Positions 41,174 through 49,340 of a stretch of 64,000 bases of DNA are shown here, piece after piece (position 1 is the first letter of the stretch; every line of letters starts with the position of its first letter). The DNA is from CALJFL01 sp964590005. Lineage in GTDB: Bacteria > Pseudomonadota > Gammaproteobacteria > Pseudomonadales > Halieaceae. The notes beneath the pieces were generated by a model. That model was not told where the DNA came from. It searched no databases and worked only from the letters and a program-made list of their open reading frames with translations. Made by a program: the position numbers and the translations under genes. The stretch lies in assembly GCA_964590005.1 (NCBI GenBank), contig CAZPVJ010000175.1, positions 31,304 through 95,303 on the forward strand, read 5' to 3'.

Positions 41174-41225
41174 ACTTACCTGACCGGATTCCCAGCGCCT
41201 CCACGAAGCGCAAGGAGACTAAGAT

Positions 41226-42044
41226 ATGAGTGAAGACGTCATTTCTAGCGACCGGCGCACTGGCCGCGTGGCTCCTGTCAGCAACACCGGGTTCTACTAT
41301 AACTGGGGGCCCCAGGCCTGGATTGACATGTGGATGTCAAATTCCATGCTAGTCAAGAAGGCCATGCCTATCGTGAGCCACACCTTTCTTCCGATCCTGC
41401 GGCTGTCCGGCGATAAAGAACAGGTCGACCGTGACTATGCCGATATAAAATCACGGCGGGAAATGCTGCGCTGGACTGACTCCCCGCGAGAAAAGTGGCG
41501 CAAGCGTTACGGAAATTTCGTCCGGGAAGTTGAGTGGGCATTGCTGGAATTGCGCAAACACTTCAGCCAGAAACAATATGAAGAAATCGTCATCGGTACA
41601 TCGGTCGCGCTGTCCTATGAGACCTCAGCCGACTTCATCAAGATGATGAGAAGCATGTCGGAGAAAAACAAGAACAAAAAGCCCCGCCCCTCCACCGATG
41701 GCAGCAGAAAGCCCGGGCGCTGGAGCACCTTTATGTTCGAGACATTTAACCCGGCACACTGGCTGACAGGGCCGGCCACTATTACCGAGTACGACCCCGC
41801 GAACGGGCTGACCGTCATGGAGATTCCAGATTGCGGCTGGCACACCTGTGCCGACCCGCAGAGCCTGCCGAACCCCAACGCGCTACCCGAGGAAGGTTGT
41901 CTCAATATTTGTAAGGGACCATTCGAAGCGCTGTTTAATGGTGAGGGAGGTGGCCTTAAAATGGAGTTCGACCCACACCTGCCTGAAACTTCTTGCACAG
42001 TGCGTATGAGTTGGCAGACTGCGGCATCTACCGGCAATGCCTAG
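41226..42044 (+). CDS. Protein of unknown function in the catabolic island
   Basis: The 272-residue protein was not recognised with confidence. It is soluble and lacks a signal peptide. Features seen are an aromatic-rich N-terminal half (FYYNWGPQAWIDMWMSNSML), a basic middle (SEKNKNKKPRPSTDGSRKPG) and a cysteine-bearing C-terminal part with WHTCADPQSLPNPNALPEEG and CLNICKGPFEALFNGEGG. The end vaguely recalls small thiazoline-hydrolase or V4R-like domains, but I would not rely on that. It overlaps the next small gene by 8 bases and lies 52 bases after the TonB receptor, so it probably belongs to that transcript and serves the same pathway. Confidence 0.72.
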   Translation: MSEDVISSDRRTGRVAPVSNTGFYYNWGPQAWIDMWMSNSMLVKKAMPIVSHTFLPILRLSGDKEQVDRDYADIKSRREMLRWTDSPREKWRKRYGNFVREVEWALLELRKHFSQKQYEEIVIGTSVALSYETSADFIKMMRSMSEKNKNKKPRPSTDGSRKPGRWSTFMFETFNPAHWLTGPATITEYDPANGLTVMEIPDCGWHTCADPQSLPNPNALPEEGCLNICKGPFEALFNGEGGGLKMEFDPHLPETSCTVRMSWQTAASTGNA

Positions 42045-42252
42045 CCTGCGCGAGTTCCTGTCGCCGCGGCAAAAGCTGGTGCAACAGGCCAGGGAGATCG
42101 AGGCTCTGAAACGGGAGCTGGCTGTCCTGCAAACCCAGAACGACAGTATGCGCCAGGGCATGCGCCGCTGCGTTACCTGTGAATACCGAATCGATTTCAA
42201 GAACCGGCAGGGGCATGCAGAGCCACAGCCTGCCCTTCCAGACCAAAGCTAA
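42037..42252 (+). CDS. Small protein with coiled-coil and CxxC motif, unknown function
   Basis: The 71-residue protein starts inside the end of the previous gene (8-base overlap) and is followed by an SDR 10 bases later, so it is tightly coupled. Residues 12-39 (KLVQQAREIEALKRELAVLQ and following) form a likely coiled coil, then a RRCVTCEYRID segment carries a CxxC pair that could bind a metal or be a redox site. No homologue came to mind. The overlap and the codon use suggest a real gene. Confidence 0.62.
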   Translation: MPSLREFLSPRQKLVQQAREIEALKRELAVLQTQNDSMRQGMRRCVTCEYRIDFKNRQGHAEPQPALPDQS

Positions 42253-42262
42253 AGGAGACCAC

Positions 42263-43126
42263 ATGTCAGTCATTCTAGTAACAGGCAGTAGCACCGGCAT
42301 CGGCCAGGAAGCCGCGCTTCATATGGCGCGCAAAGGACATCGCGTATACGCCAGTGCCCGCAGCCCGGACACTGCAGACGAATTACGGGACAAAATCACC
42401 GAGGAAAAACTGGATGCGGAAATCATCAGGCTGGATCTTCTGGACCCGGCTTCGATCGATGAGGCAGTCGCCCAGATTATGGCCGCCGAGGGCCGCATTG
42501 ATGCCGTGGTTAATAACGCCGGCATCGGGGGTGGACGCGCCGTCGAGGAAACCCCGATGGAGGAAGTTCGGGAAGTTTTCGATACCAATTACTTCGGCAT
42601 GGTTAGCGTACTGCGTGCCGTGATCCCGATCATGCGCAAACAAGGTAGCGGCAGGATTGTAAATATAGGCTCACTGGCCGGCAGGGCTGTCATGGGTTGC
42701 CACGGTCACTACTCCGCTGCCAAGTGGGCGCTGGAGGGACTGAGCGAAGCCATGGCCCTGGAGCTGGCAGAATTCAACATCCGCGTTGCGGTTATTGAGC
42801 CCGGCGTTACCCTGACCCCCGCCCTGGGTAAAATCAAACCGCCCCCGGCCGATACAGCCTACGGCAACTCCCTGGCCAGGATCGGTCGTTTCTTCGAATT
42901 CGGCATGACCCGGCCCGCCATGCCGGCGGATGTCGCTGTTGCGATCGCCGACGCGATTGAGTCAGAGACGCCGCGCTTTCGTTACCCGGTAGGTCCCGAC
43001 GCCGAGGAAATGATCGCGGCGCGCGAGAAAGCCGGTGAAGAAGGATGGATCGAAGCCAACCGACTGCAGGGCGACGATTACTACGACCGCATGGCCGAAC
43101 TGATCGGCATAGATTACTACCGATAG
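42263..43126 (+). CDS. SDR-family oxidoreductase
   Basis: The ATG at 42263 has AAAGGAG six bases before; the frame extends back through the small gene to 42179 but not credibly. The 287-residue protein has VILVTGSSTGIGQEAALHMA, NNAGIGGGRAVEETP, the serine NIGSLAGRAVMGCHG and the active-site HYSAAKWALEGLSEAM (YxxxK). Length and the IEPGVTLTPALGKI segment fit a short-chain dehydrogenase acting on hydrophobic substrates. It is the end of the plus-strand run 38753-43126. Confidence 0.9.
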   Translation: MSVILVTGSSTGIGQEAALHMARKGHRVYASARSPDTADELRDKITEEKLDAEIIRLDLLDPASIDEAVAQIMAAEGRIDAVVNNAGIGGGRAVEETPMEEVREVFDTNYFGMVSVLRAVIPIMRKQGSGRIVNIGSLAGRAVMGCHGHYSAAKWALEGLSEAMALELAEFNIRVAVIEPGVTLTPALGKIKPPPADTAYGNSLARIGRFFEFGMTRPAMPADVAVAIADAIESETPRFRYPVGPDAEEMIAAREKAGEEGWIEANRLQGDDYYDRMAELIGIDYYR

Positions 43127-43204
43127 CGACGGCTGGATCAGCTGTGTGCGCCGATCGATGCACCAATGAGCGCATCTTTACGGCGCCGCCGCTAGCGCAG
43201 AAAT

Positions 43205-43249
43205 AAACAGTCCTATCTGATTGTTTTTTGCAGGGAGCTTTGCTACCGT
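43205..43249 (+). promoter_or_regulatory. Regulon operator copy D with overlapping promoter
   Basis: AAACAG-N6-CTGATT at 43205-43222 is followed by TTGTTT (43221-43226) and TACCGT (43244-43249) with 17 bases between them. The predicted transcript would start near 43256, before the SDR at 43322. This is the copy closest to the consensus. Confidence 0.7.
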
Positions 43250-43321
43250 CCCTGTGCTAATGTGCCCGCTCAGTCAGCGGGCCCAATTCAGCCCACCGCC
43301 TCTACACTTCAGGAGACCGTC

Positions 43322-44083
43322 ATGGATCTAGGATTATCGGGTAAAAAAGCAGTCATCACTGGCTCAACACGTGGTATCGGCAGGGCCATCGCCAACCTGC
43401 TCGCAGATGAAGGCGTAGACCTTGCCATCTGCGCTCGTAACCAGGAAGAAGTCGATAGTGCGGTCGCAGACCTCAGTGCCAAAGGGGTAAAAGTGACTGG
43501 CGCGGTTGTCGATGTTGCAGACCGTGAGTCTTACCAGGCATGGATCACCAGCGCCGGCGAAGAACTGGGCGGTATTGATATCTTTATCCCCAACGTCAGT
43601 GCCGGCGGCGGCGACATGAGCGAAGACGGCTGGGTAAACAACTTCAATGTGGACCTGCTGGGTACGACTCGCGGTATTGAGGCCGCTACGCCCTTCCTGG
43701 AGAAATCTGACGCGGCTTCTATTGTCATTATCTCCAGCACCGCGGGTGTAGAGACGTTCATGGGCCCAGCTCCCTACAACGCCATCAAAGGCGCGCTGGT
43801 CGTACACGGCAAGCAACTCAGCCAGGCACTCGCGCCCAGTGGCATTCGCGTCAACTGCGTTTCACCTGGACCCATCTACTTCGAAGGCGGCGCTTGGGAA
43901 TTCATCAAGAACAACATGAACGAGCTCTACGAGGCGACCCTGGCTGACATACCGCAGGGCCGCATGGGCACCGCTGAAGAAATAGCCAACTCGGTCGCCT
44001 TCCTGGCGAGCCCGGCAGCGAGTCTCATTACCGGCGTCAACCTGGTCGCCGATGGCGGCTTCACCAAGCGAGTACAACTGTAG
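43322..44083 (+). CDS. SDR-family oxidoreductase (3-oxoacyl reductase-like)
   Basis: The ATG at 43322 follows the ribosome site and the operator D promoter; the frame reaches back to 43262 but not credibly. The 253-residue protein has AVITGSTRGIGRAIANLLA, NVSAGGGDMSEDGWVNNF, a serine in IISSTAGVETFMG and the active-site PYNAIKGALVVHGKQL (YxxxK), and ends LVADGGFTKRVQL. It is the first gene of the SDR-ACAD-Rieske operon (24-base gap to the next). It probably handles a hydroxy/keto step in the same degradation. Confidence 0.9.
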   Translation: MDLGLSGKKAVITGSTRGIGRAIANLLADEGVDLAICARNQEEVDSAVADLSAKGVKVTGAVVDVADRESYQAWITSAGEELGGIDIFIPNVSAGGGDMSEDGWVNNFNVDLLGTTRGIEAATPFLEKSDAASIVIISSTAGVETFMGPAPYNAIKGALVVHGKQLSQALAPSGIRVNCVSPGPIYFEGGAWEFIKNNMNELYEATLADIPQGRMGTAEEIANSVAFLASPAASLITGVNLVADGGFTKRVQL

Positions 44084-44107
44084 GGATAGCGGCAGGAGTC
44101 AACAGCG

Positions 44108-45295
44108 ATGGATCTGGATTTCACACCTGAGGAGATAGCTTTCCAGCAGGAGGTTAAACAGTTCCTCGCTGACAACCTGCCAGCCGACATTGTAGAGGCC
44201 ACTGCCAATAACAGCAGCGTCTTCGTGGAGAAGGATATCGCGCTGGAATGGCAGCGAATCCTCGCCGATAAAGGCTGGGCAGTTCCGCAATGGCCGGTTG
44301 AGCATGGCGGCACCGATTGGACACCCGCCCAGAAGTACATCTTCAGCAAGGAGTGCTACCTGGCGGGCGCACCCATGCTGATTCCTCTGGGCCTGTTGAT
44401 GCTTGCGCCGGTGATAATGGCATTCGGGACCGAGGATCAGAAAGCGGAATTCCTGCCCAAGATCCTGTCTGGCGAACATTACTGGTGCCAGGGTTACTCA
44501 GAGCCCGGGTCGGGGTCTGACCTGGCCAGTCTCAAGCTAAAAGCAGAGTCCGATGGCGATGACTACATCGTCAATGGCTCAAAGATATGGACCACTCACG
44601 CGCACTTGTCTGACCACATATTCTGCCTGGTCCGCACCGATAGTACGGGGCGTCCGCAGCAGGGAATCAGTTTCCTGCTGATCGACATGGATACACCGGG
44701 AGTGACCGTCGACCCCATCATTACCATGGCCGGCGATCATGAGGTTAACCAGGTGTTTTTCACCGATGTCCGCGTGCCCAAATCCAACCTGATCGGTGAA
44801 GAAAACAAGGGCTGGACGTATGCGAAGTACCTGCTCGAGTTCGAGCGCGGTGGCGGCTTCTCCGCGCCGAGAATCAGACACGAAATGGAAAGACTGCAAG
44901 GTCTCATCGATGCTGCGGCTGCCGGTGCCGAGGACTTCGACGCCAGCGGTGAGATTGCGCGTCGTGTGGCACGTATAGAAATCGATCTAAAGGCCCTGGA
45001 AATTACCGAACTACGGGTACTGTCTGCAGTGCGCGAAGGGGGAGCCCCGGGGCCAGAGTCCTCTATTCAGAAAATCACCACGGTAAACCTCGAACAGGAC
45101 ATCAACGAGCTTTCGGTCGATGTACTCGGTTACCAGGGTCTCGTCATGGAGCCGGTGGCAAACGGCAACCCGGTGCGCCCGGATTTCGTAAGCTCTGTCG
45201 TACCGCGTTACCTGAACAACCGTGCCGCCTCAATTTTTGGAGGCTCCCAGGAAATCCAGCGAAACATCATAGCCAAGATGGTGCTCGGCCTGTAA
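44108..45295 (+). CDS. Acyl-CoA dehydrogenase family protein (second of two)
   Basis: The 395-residue protein has the ACAD layout: DLDFTPEEIAFQQEVKQFL, the FAD segment CQGYSEPGSGSDLASLKLKA, VNGSKIWTTHAHLSDHIFCL and a C-terminal RAASIFGGSQEIQRNIIAKM. The usual YEGT catalytic glutamate reads FGGS here, a pattern of FadE-type enzymes in sterol and terpenoid clusters. Together with the ACAD at 29115 it could form a heteromeric enzyme, but they are in separate operons. It is second in its operon. Confidence 0.9.
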   Translation: MDLDFTPEEIAFQQEVKQFLADNLPADIVEATANNSSVFVEKDIALEWQRILADKGWAVPQWPVEHGGTDWTPAQKYIFSKECYLAGAPMLIPLGLLMLAPVIMAFGTEDQKAEFLPKILSGEHYWCQGYSEPGSGSDLASLKLKAESDGDDYIVNGSKIWTTHAHLSDHIFCLVRTDSTGRPQQGISFLLIDMDTPGVTVDPIITMAGDHEVNQVFFTDVRVPKSNLIGEENKGWTYAKYLLEFERGGGFSAPRIRHEMERLQGLIDAAAAGAEDFDASGEIARRVARIEIDLKALEITELRVLSAVREGGAPGPESSIQKITTVNLEQDINELSVDVLGYQGLVMEPVANGNPVRPDFVSSVVPRYLNNRAASIFGGSQEIQRNIIAKMVLGL

Positions 45296-45339
45296 CACGC
45301 CCACACCGTCTCCCGCTTTCCCCGATTCGGAAGACCGCG

Positions 45340-46488
45340 ATGCAAAGACAAAAACAACTAGACGAACTGGTCCAGTTGATGGACCTGATCGACAACAAAA
45401 CCACTGCGCTGGCCGACAGCGTGATGGAAATAGACGTCAGCGAGTACTACGACCCGGCGCAGTTCGAGCGCGAAAAAATAGAGCTGTTCAGAAACTACGC
45501 GCAATTCGTTGGTCCCAGCTGCATGATCCCCAACCCGGGCGACTATTTTGCCTTCGACGATACCGGCATCCCGATTCTTATCGTGCGCACCGAAGCTGGC
45601 AAGCTCAATGCGTTCGTCAATATTTGCTCTCACCGTGGTGCGCCTCTCAACGAGAGCGAGAGCGGCACCGCCAAGAAGGGGCGCATGTTTTCCTGTCCCT
45701 ACCACGGTTGGAGTTACGACCTGGAGGGTTCCTTGATAGGCGTACCCTTTGGCAAGGAGGGCTTTGACACGATAGACCGCGCCAGCCTGGGGCTGAGGAA
45801 ATTGCAGGTTGAAGAAAAAGACGGAATGATCTTCGTAATGCCCAATCCTGAACTGCGGTTTGATATCGACGAGGTCATGGGCGGTATCGGTGAAAGATTG
45901 TCGGGTTTTGGGTTCCAGGATCACTATTACCTGGGTTCAAAGCAGGTCCATACGAACTTCAGCTGGAAGCTGAACATGGACACCTTCCACGAGTACTACC
46001 ACTTTGAGTATTTGCACCCGAATACCATCGCGCAGATGGCTCACAGCAACCTGAGCACATATCACCAGTATGGGCGCAACCATTCGATGGGCTCGGCGAC
46101 ACTGACGGTCAATGAGCTACAGGATATCCCCCAGGAAAAATGGGATCCACGCAGTTACAGCTCTTATGTGAACTACATCTTCCCCAACACCGTTATCTTC
46201 GTCGTTGCAGACCATTTCCAGACCTGGCGCGTCTACCCCATCGCTCCGGATCGCTCGGTGGTCTACCACAGTATGTTCCTGCCGGAGGCACCCGCTGACG
46301 AAGAGCAGCGCAAGTCCTACGAAGACTACTTCCAGATGATTAACGACGTCGCCGTTCAGGAAGATTACTCATTGGTCGACAAGATCAACCGGGGTATCAA
46401 TTGCGGTATTGACCGTAAAGTCCTGATTGGACGCAATGAGCCGGGCGTGCAGAACATGCACCGGCAACTTCACGATCTACTGGGCTAG
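45340..46488 (+). CDS. Rieske ring-hydroxylating oxygenase, alpha subunit (third of three)
   Basis: The 382-residue protein has Rieske ligands in CSHRGAPLNE and CPYHGWSYDL and the iron site MDTFHEYYHFEYLHPN with two histidines. It is shorter than the other two (461 and 455) and distinct in sequence. It ends the operon SDR-ACAD-Rieske behind operator D. No reductase subunit is present, so electrons must come from elsewhere. The convergent ThuA-like gene follows 20 bases after it. Confidence 0.92.
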   Translation: MQRQKQLDELVQLMDLIDNKTTALADSVMEIDVSEYYDPAQFEREKIELFRNYAQFVGPSCMIPNPGDYFAFDDTGIPILIVRTEAGKLNAFVNICSHRGAPLNESESGTAKKGRMFSCPYHGWSYDLEGSLIGVPFGKEGFDTIDRASLGLRKLQVEEKDGMIFVMPNPELRFDIDEVMGGIGERLSGFGFQDHYYLGSKQVHTNFSWKLNMDTFHEYYHFEYLHPNTIAQMAHSNLSTYHQYGRNHSMGSATLTVNELQDIPQEKWDPRSYSSYVNYIFPNTVIFVVADHFQTWRVYPIAPDRSVVYHSMFLPEAPADEEQRKSYEDYFQMINDVAVQEDYSLVDKINRGINCGIDRKVLIGRNEPGVQNMHRQLHDLLG

Positions 46489-46508
46489 CACAGAAACGGC
46501 ACGACGCC

Positions 46509-47339
46509 TCAGGCGCTGGTGGCGGCCGCCCACTCCCGGGCTTCATCACTGCTTACCCAACGCACGGCGTTGTGAACCAGCTTCCTGAAATATTCGTTGC
46601 CCATGGCCTCGGCATCATCGCCCCCTTGAAGATAGACAATGGGGCTGGCACCCCACGACTTCACCCAGCCCACCAGACCTGATCCGGGCGGGTGCTGCCA
46701 GCCTTCATTGCTGTTCATAGTCCCGGCAACCGCCCTGGAAGCCGAGTAAAAGTGCTCACTGTCAAAGCTGAAATCGCTGCGCAGCAACGGAATCAGGTCA
46801 TCCTCAAAAACGGGACACAGGTACAGTTCGTCGGTCATGGGGAACATTGACGGAAGCCCTTGAGTCACGGGGTGATCACCTAACACAGAAATTTCATGAG
46901 CCACCTTGTGCCGGTACCCCGAATCCGGCCACGCCTCGCCTCTCAGGGTTGCCGGGCGATAGTGGAAACGGCCGCCCACAATGTCGGCGTACTCGGGCCA
47001 TGCCGGCCACGCCGCGAGCGAGTGATGCATAAACACCATACCGATGCCTTGCTCGAGCAAAGCCAGATAATTGTCCTTAAAGGCCTGGTCCGGCTCGATC
47101 AGGGGCGGCACCGCTTGTCCGCTCGAGAAGTCCACCCCCGGCATGTCATAGCACAGGATTGCGTCATACAGCTGCGATGCGGCGGGCACCAGGTTCTGCT
47201 GAGCGGCGGGCTGTTCAACCAGGGCTACATCGTACTCGTCCAGCCCGGCCAGTAACGCGGCAAAGGCCTCACGATCGTAGGGGTGGCCCCGGGCGACAGC
47301 CAACAGGCGACGAGACGCAGCATAATTGATCACATCCAT
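46509..47339 (-). CDS. ThuA-like domain protein
   Basis: The 276-residue protein matches the ThuA (trehalose utilisation) family, a class I glutamine amidotransferase-like fold: LLAVARGHPYDREAFAALL near the N-terminus, AILCYDMPGVDF, MVFMHHSLAAWPAWPEYADI and the ending YLQGGDDAEAMGNEYFRKLV. The molecular function of the family is poorly known; no clear catalytic nucleophile is seen. It lies 6 bases after the oxidoreductase gene at 47346 on the same strand, so the two form an operon. Confidence 0.82.
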   Translation of the reverse strand: MDVINYAASRRLLAVARGHPYDREAFAALLAGLDEYDVALVEQPAAQQNLVPAASQLYDAILCYDMPGVDFSSGQAVPPLIEPDQAFKDNYLALLEQGIGMVFMHHSLAAWPAWPEYADIVGGRFHYRPATLRGEAWPDSGYRHKVAHEISVLGDHPVTQGLPSMFPMTDELYLCPVFEDDLIPLLRSDFSFDSEHFYSASRAVAGTMNSNEGWQHPPGSGLVGWVKSWGASPIVYLQGGDDAEAMGNEYFRKLVHNAVRWVSSDEAREWAAATSA

Positions 47340-47345
47340 GATGGA

Positions 47346-48362
47346 TCAGACATCCACCTCGACAAGTTGCTTGCCGATGTTGGCACCAAAGAACAGATTC
47401 ATCAGGGCCTGGGGGAGCTGATCGAACCCCGAGAGCACGGTCTCCCGATGCCGCATTTCACCGGATTTCAGGTGCCCGGACAGGTCGCGGAAGGCTTCGG
47501 GAAAACGGGACATGAAATCGGAGACAATAAAGCCCTCCATTCGCGCCCGCCGGTAAATCAGGTTGAAGTAGTTCACCGGGCCGGGGATCGCGCCGGTCTG
47601 GTTATAGCGTGATATCCCGCCACACAGTACGACTCGCGCGCCCTGCGCCAGCTTTGCCAGTGCCAGGTCGAGAATCTCTCCACCCACATTATCGTAGTAG
47701 ACATTAATGCCGTCGGGGCACAGGTCGTTAATGCGAGCGGCCACATCGTCGGACTTATAGTCGATGGCGCCGTCAAAGCCCAACTCCGATACCAGCCAAT
47801 CACATTTGTCCTTACCCCCGGCAATCCCGATAACCCTGGCGCCCGCAATGCGTGCCAACTGGCCCGCCACTGAACCCGTGGCACCAGCCGCACCAGAGAC
47901 CAGTACCGTATCGCCCGCTACCGGGCGGCCGATCTCAAGCATACCGAAATAGGCTGTCAGCCCGGTCAAGCCCAACACATTGAGCGCTGCCGGCGCCGCG
48001 ATTCCGTCGGGTACGCGATTCAGCGGGACGGCTTTACCATCCGTGGCCAGGTAGCGGCGCCAGCCAAGCGGGCCACTGACAAGATCACCTACTGAATAGT
48101 CCGGATGATTGGAATCAACGACACAACCGACACCGTGTCCGCGCATAACATCACCGATTTCCAGCGGGGCCACATAATCGACTCGGGCCTCCATCCAGCC
48201 CTTCATGGCGGGCTCTACTGCCAGGAAGCGCGACTCTACCAGGACCTCTCCTTCACCGGCCTCAGGCATGGGAGCATCTACCAACTCAAAATCAGAGTGC
48301 TGTATCTCTCCTCGAGGTCTTGCCGCCAGCAGGAAGTGCTGGTTTTTTTTGCTTGTCGCCAT
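47346..48362 (-). CDS. NADP-dependent medium-chain oxidoreductase (zinc-free MDR type)
   Basis: The 338-residue protein belongs to the alkenal/one reductase (leukotriene B4 dehydrogenase-like) group of the MDR superfamily: GDVMRGHGVGCVVDSNHPDY, the Rossmann block VLVSGAAGATGSVAGQLARIAG near residue 151, and YYDNVGGEILDLALAKL. No zinc ligands are visible. It would reduce a double bond in an activated enone using NADPH. It precedes the ThuA gene in a two-gene unit, divergent from the CmcJ-type gene at 48454. Confidence 0.88.
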   Translation of the reverse strand: MATSKKNQHFLLAARPRGEIQHSDFELVDAPMPEAGEGEVLVESRFLAVEPAMKGWMEARVDYVAPLEIGDVMRGHGVGCVVDSNHPDYSVGDLVSGPLGWRRYLATDGKAVPLNRVPDGIAAPAALNVLGLTGLTAYFGMLEIGRPVAGDTVLVSGAAGATGSVAGQLARIAGARVIGIAGGKDKCDWLVSELGFDGAIDYKSDDVAARINDLCPDGINVYYDNVGGEILDLALAKLAQGARVVLCGGISRYNQTGAIPGPVNYFNLIYRRARMEGFIVSDFMSRFPEAFRDLSGHLKSGEMRHRETVLSGFDQLPQALMNLFFGANIGKQLVEVDV

Positions 48363-48453
48363 TGTCTACCCTTTCAGTTTTCAGTCTGGTTGAGTGCGGC
48401 CGTCCGCCACACCTGCATTGGAGCACCGCTCAGTTACCCGCTACTATTACACC

Positions 48454-49272
48454 ATGCCAAACGACTATGTGATAGCCAACATACGCTACCTGTTGCCCAC
48501 GGGATCAAAGCCCATTTACATTGCATCCCGTGGTGGTGCCGATGCTGCGCTCGACATAGGCGCCGAGTTCGAGGACCACGCCGTCGAGATCCACAATGCC
48601 CGGCTGCTGACTGACGCCGCCGCCCTCGACCGGGAGGGCTTTGAGCTCCGCAATCACCCCAGCGCGATAGAGGATTTCTACCAGATCGACACTGTGAGTG
48701 CGGACTACAACAAGGAAATAATCGACCTGGTGTTGACTGCGACCGGTGGGCAAGAGGCACTGGTGTTCGACCATACCCTGCGCTCCGACTCAAGCGGCGT
48801 CCGCGGCGCGCACAATACCCGGGAGCCGGCCTCTGTCATCCATAACGATTACACGGACGATTCGGCGGAAAAGCGTTTGCGCGACCTGCTGCCTGAGGCC
48901 GAGGCGAACCGACGTTTGCAAAAGCGCTTTGCCATCGTCAATACCTGGCGCTCCGCCGCCGGGACTATCCTCGATAGTGCATTGGCCTGCTGCGATGCCA
49001 GGAGCCTGAGCGATGATGATCTCATCGCCAGTGAAAGACGCGCAGAGGAGCGCATCGGTGAACTGCAACTGGTCAGTCACAACAGCGCCCATCGCTGGTA
49101 CTACTATCCCCAGATGGAGCGCGACGAAGTCCTGCTGATCAAAACCTATGACTCCGCCAAAGACGGGCGTTCCCGGCGCTCCGTTCATACAGCGTTCAAG
49201 GACCCGGGCGCAGGAGTCGACGTACCGCCCCGGGAGAGTATCGAGTCGCGCCTGCTGGTATTCTTTGACTAG
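48454..49272 (+). CDS. CmcJ/NvfI-family oxidoreductase (2-oxoglutarate/iron oxygenase-like)
   Basis: I start at the ATG at 48454; a 20-residue extension to 48394 looks non-coding. The 272-residue protein has the features of this family: VFDHTLRSDSSG, NTREPASVIHNDYTDDSAEK (with the HxD metal-binding pair) near residue 134, KRFAIVNTWRSAAG and a C-terminal HRWYYYPQMERDEVLLIKTY, FVVHTAFKDP-like segment VHTAFKDPGA. Relatives include fungal and bacterial cephamycin methoxylation and alkaloid oxygenases. The substrate here is unknown. It is divergent from 47346, and no biosynthetic genes lie around it. Confidence 0.8.
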   Translation: MPNDYVIANIRYLLPTGSKPIYIASRGGADAALDIGAEFEDHAVEIHNARLLTDAAALDREGFELRNHPSAIEDFYQIDTVSADYNKEIIDLVLTATGGQEALVFDHTLRSDSSGVRGAHNTREPASVIHNDYTDDSAEKRLRDLLPEAEANRRLQKRFAIVNTWRSAAGTILDSALACCDARSLSDDDLIASERRAEERIGELQLVSHNSAHRWYYYPQMERDEVLLIKTYDSAKDGRSRRSVHTAFKDPGAGVDVPPRESIESRLLVFFD

Positions 49273-49340
49273 ACGACGCCCGCAGCAGATCTACTCTCCT
49301 CGTGACCGCACACAAGCGGCCGATCATTTGGAGGCAATAA

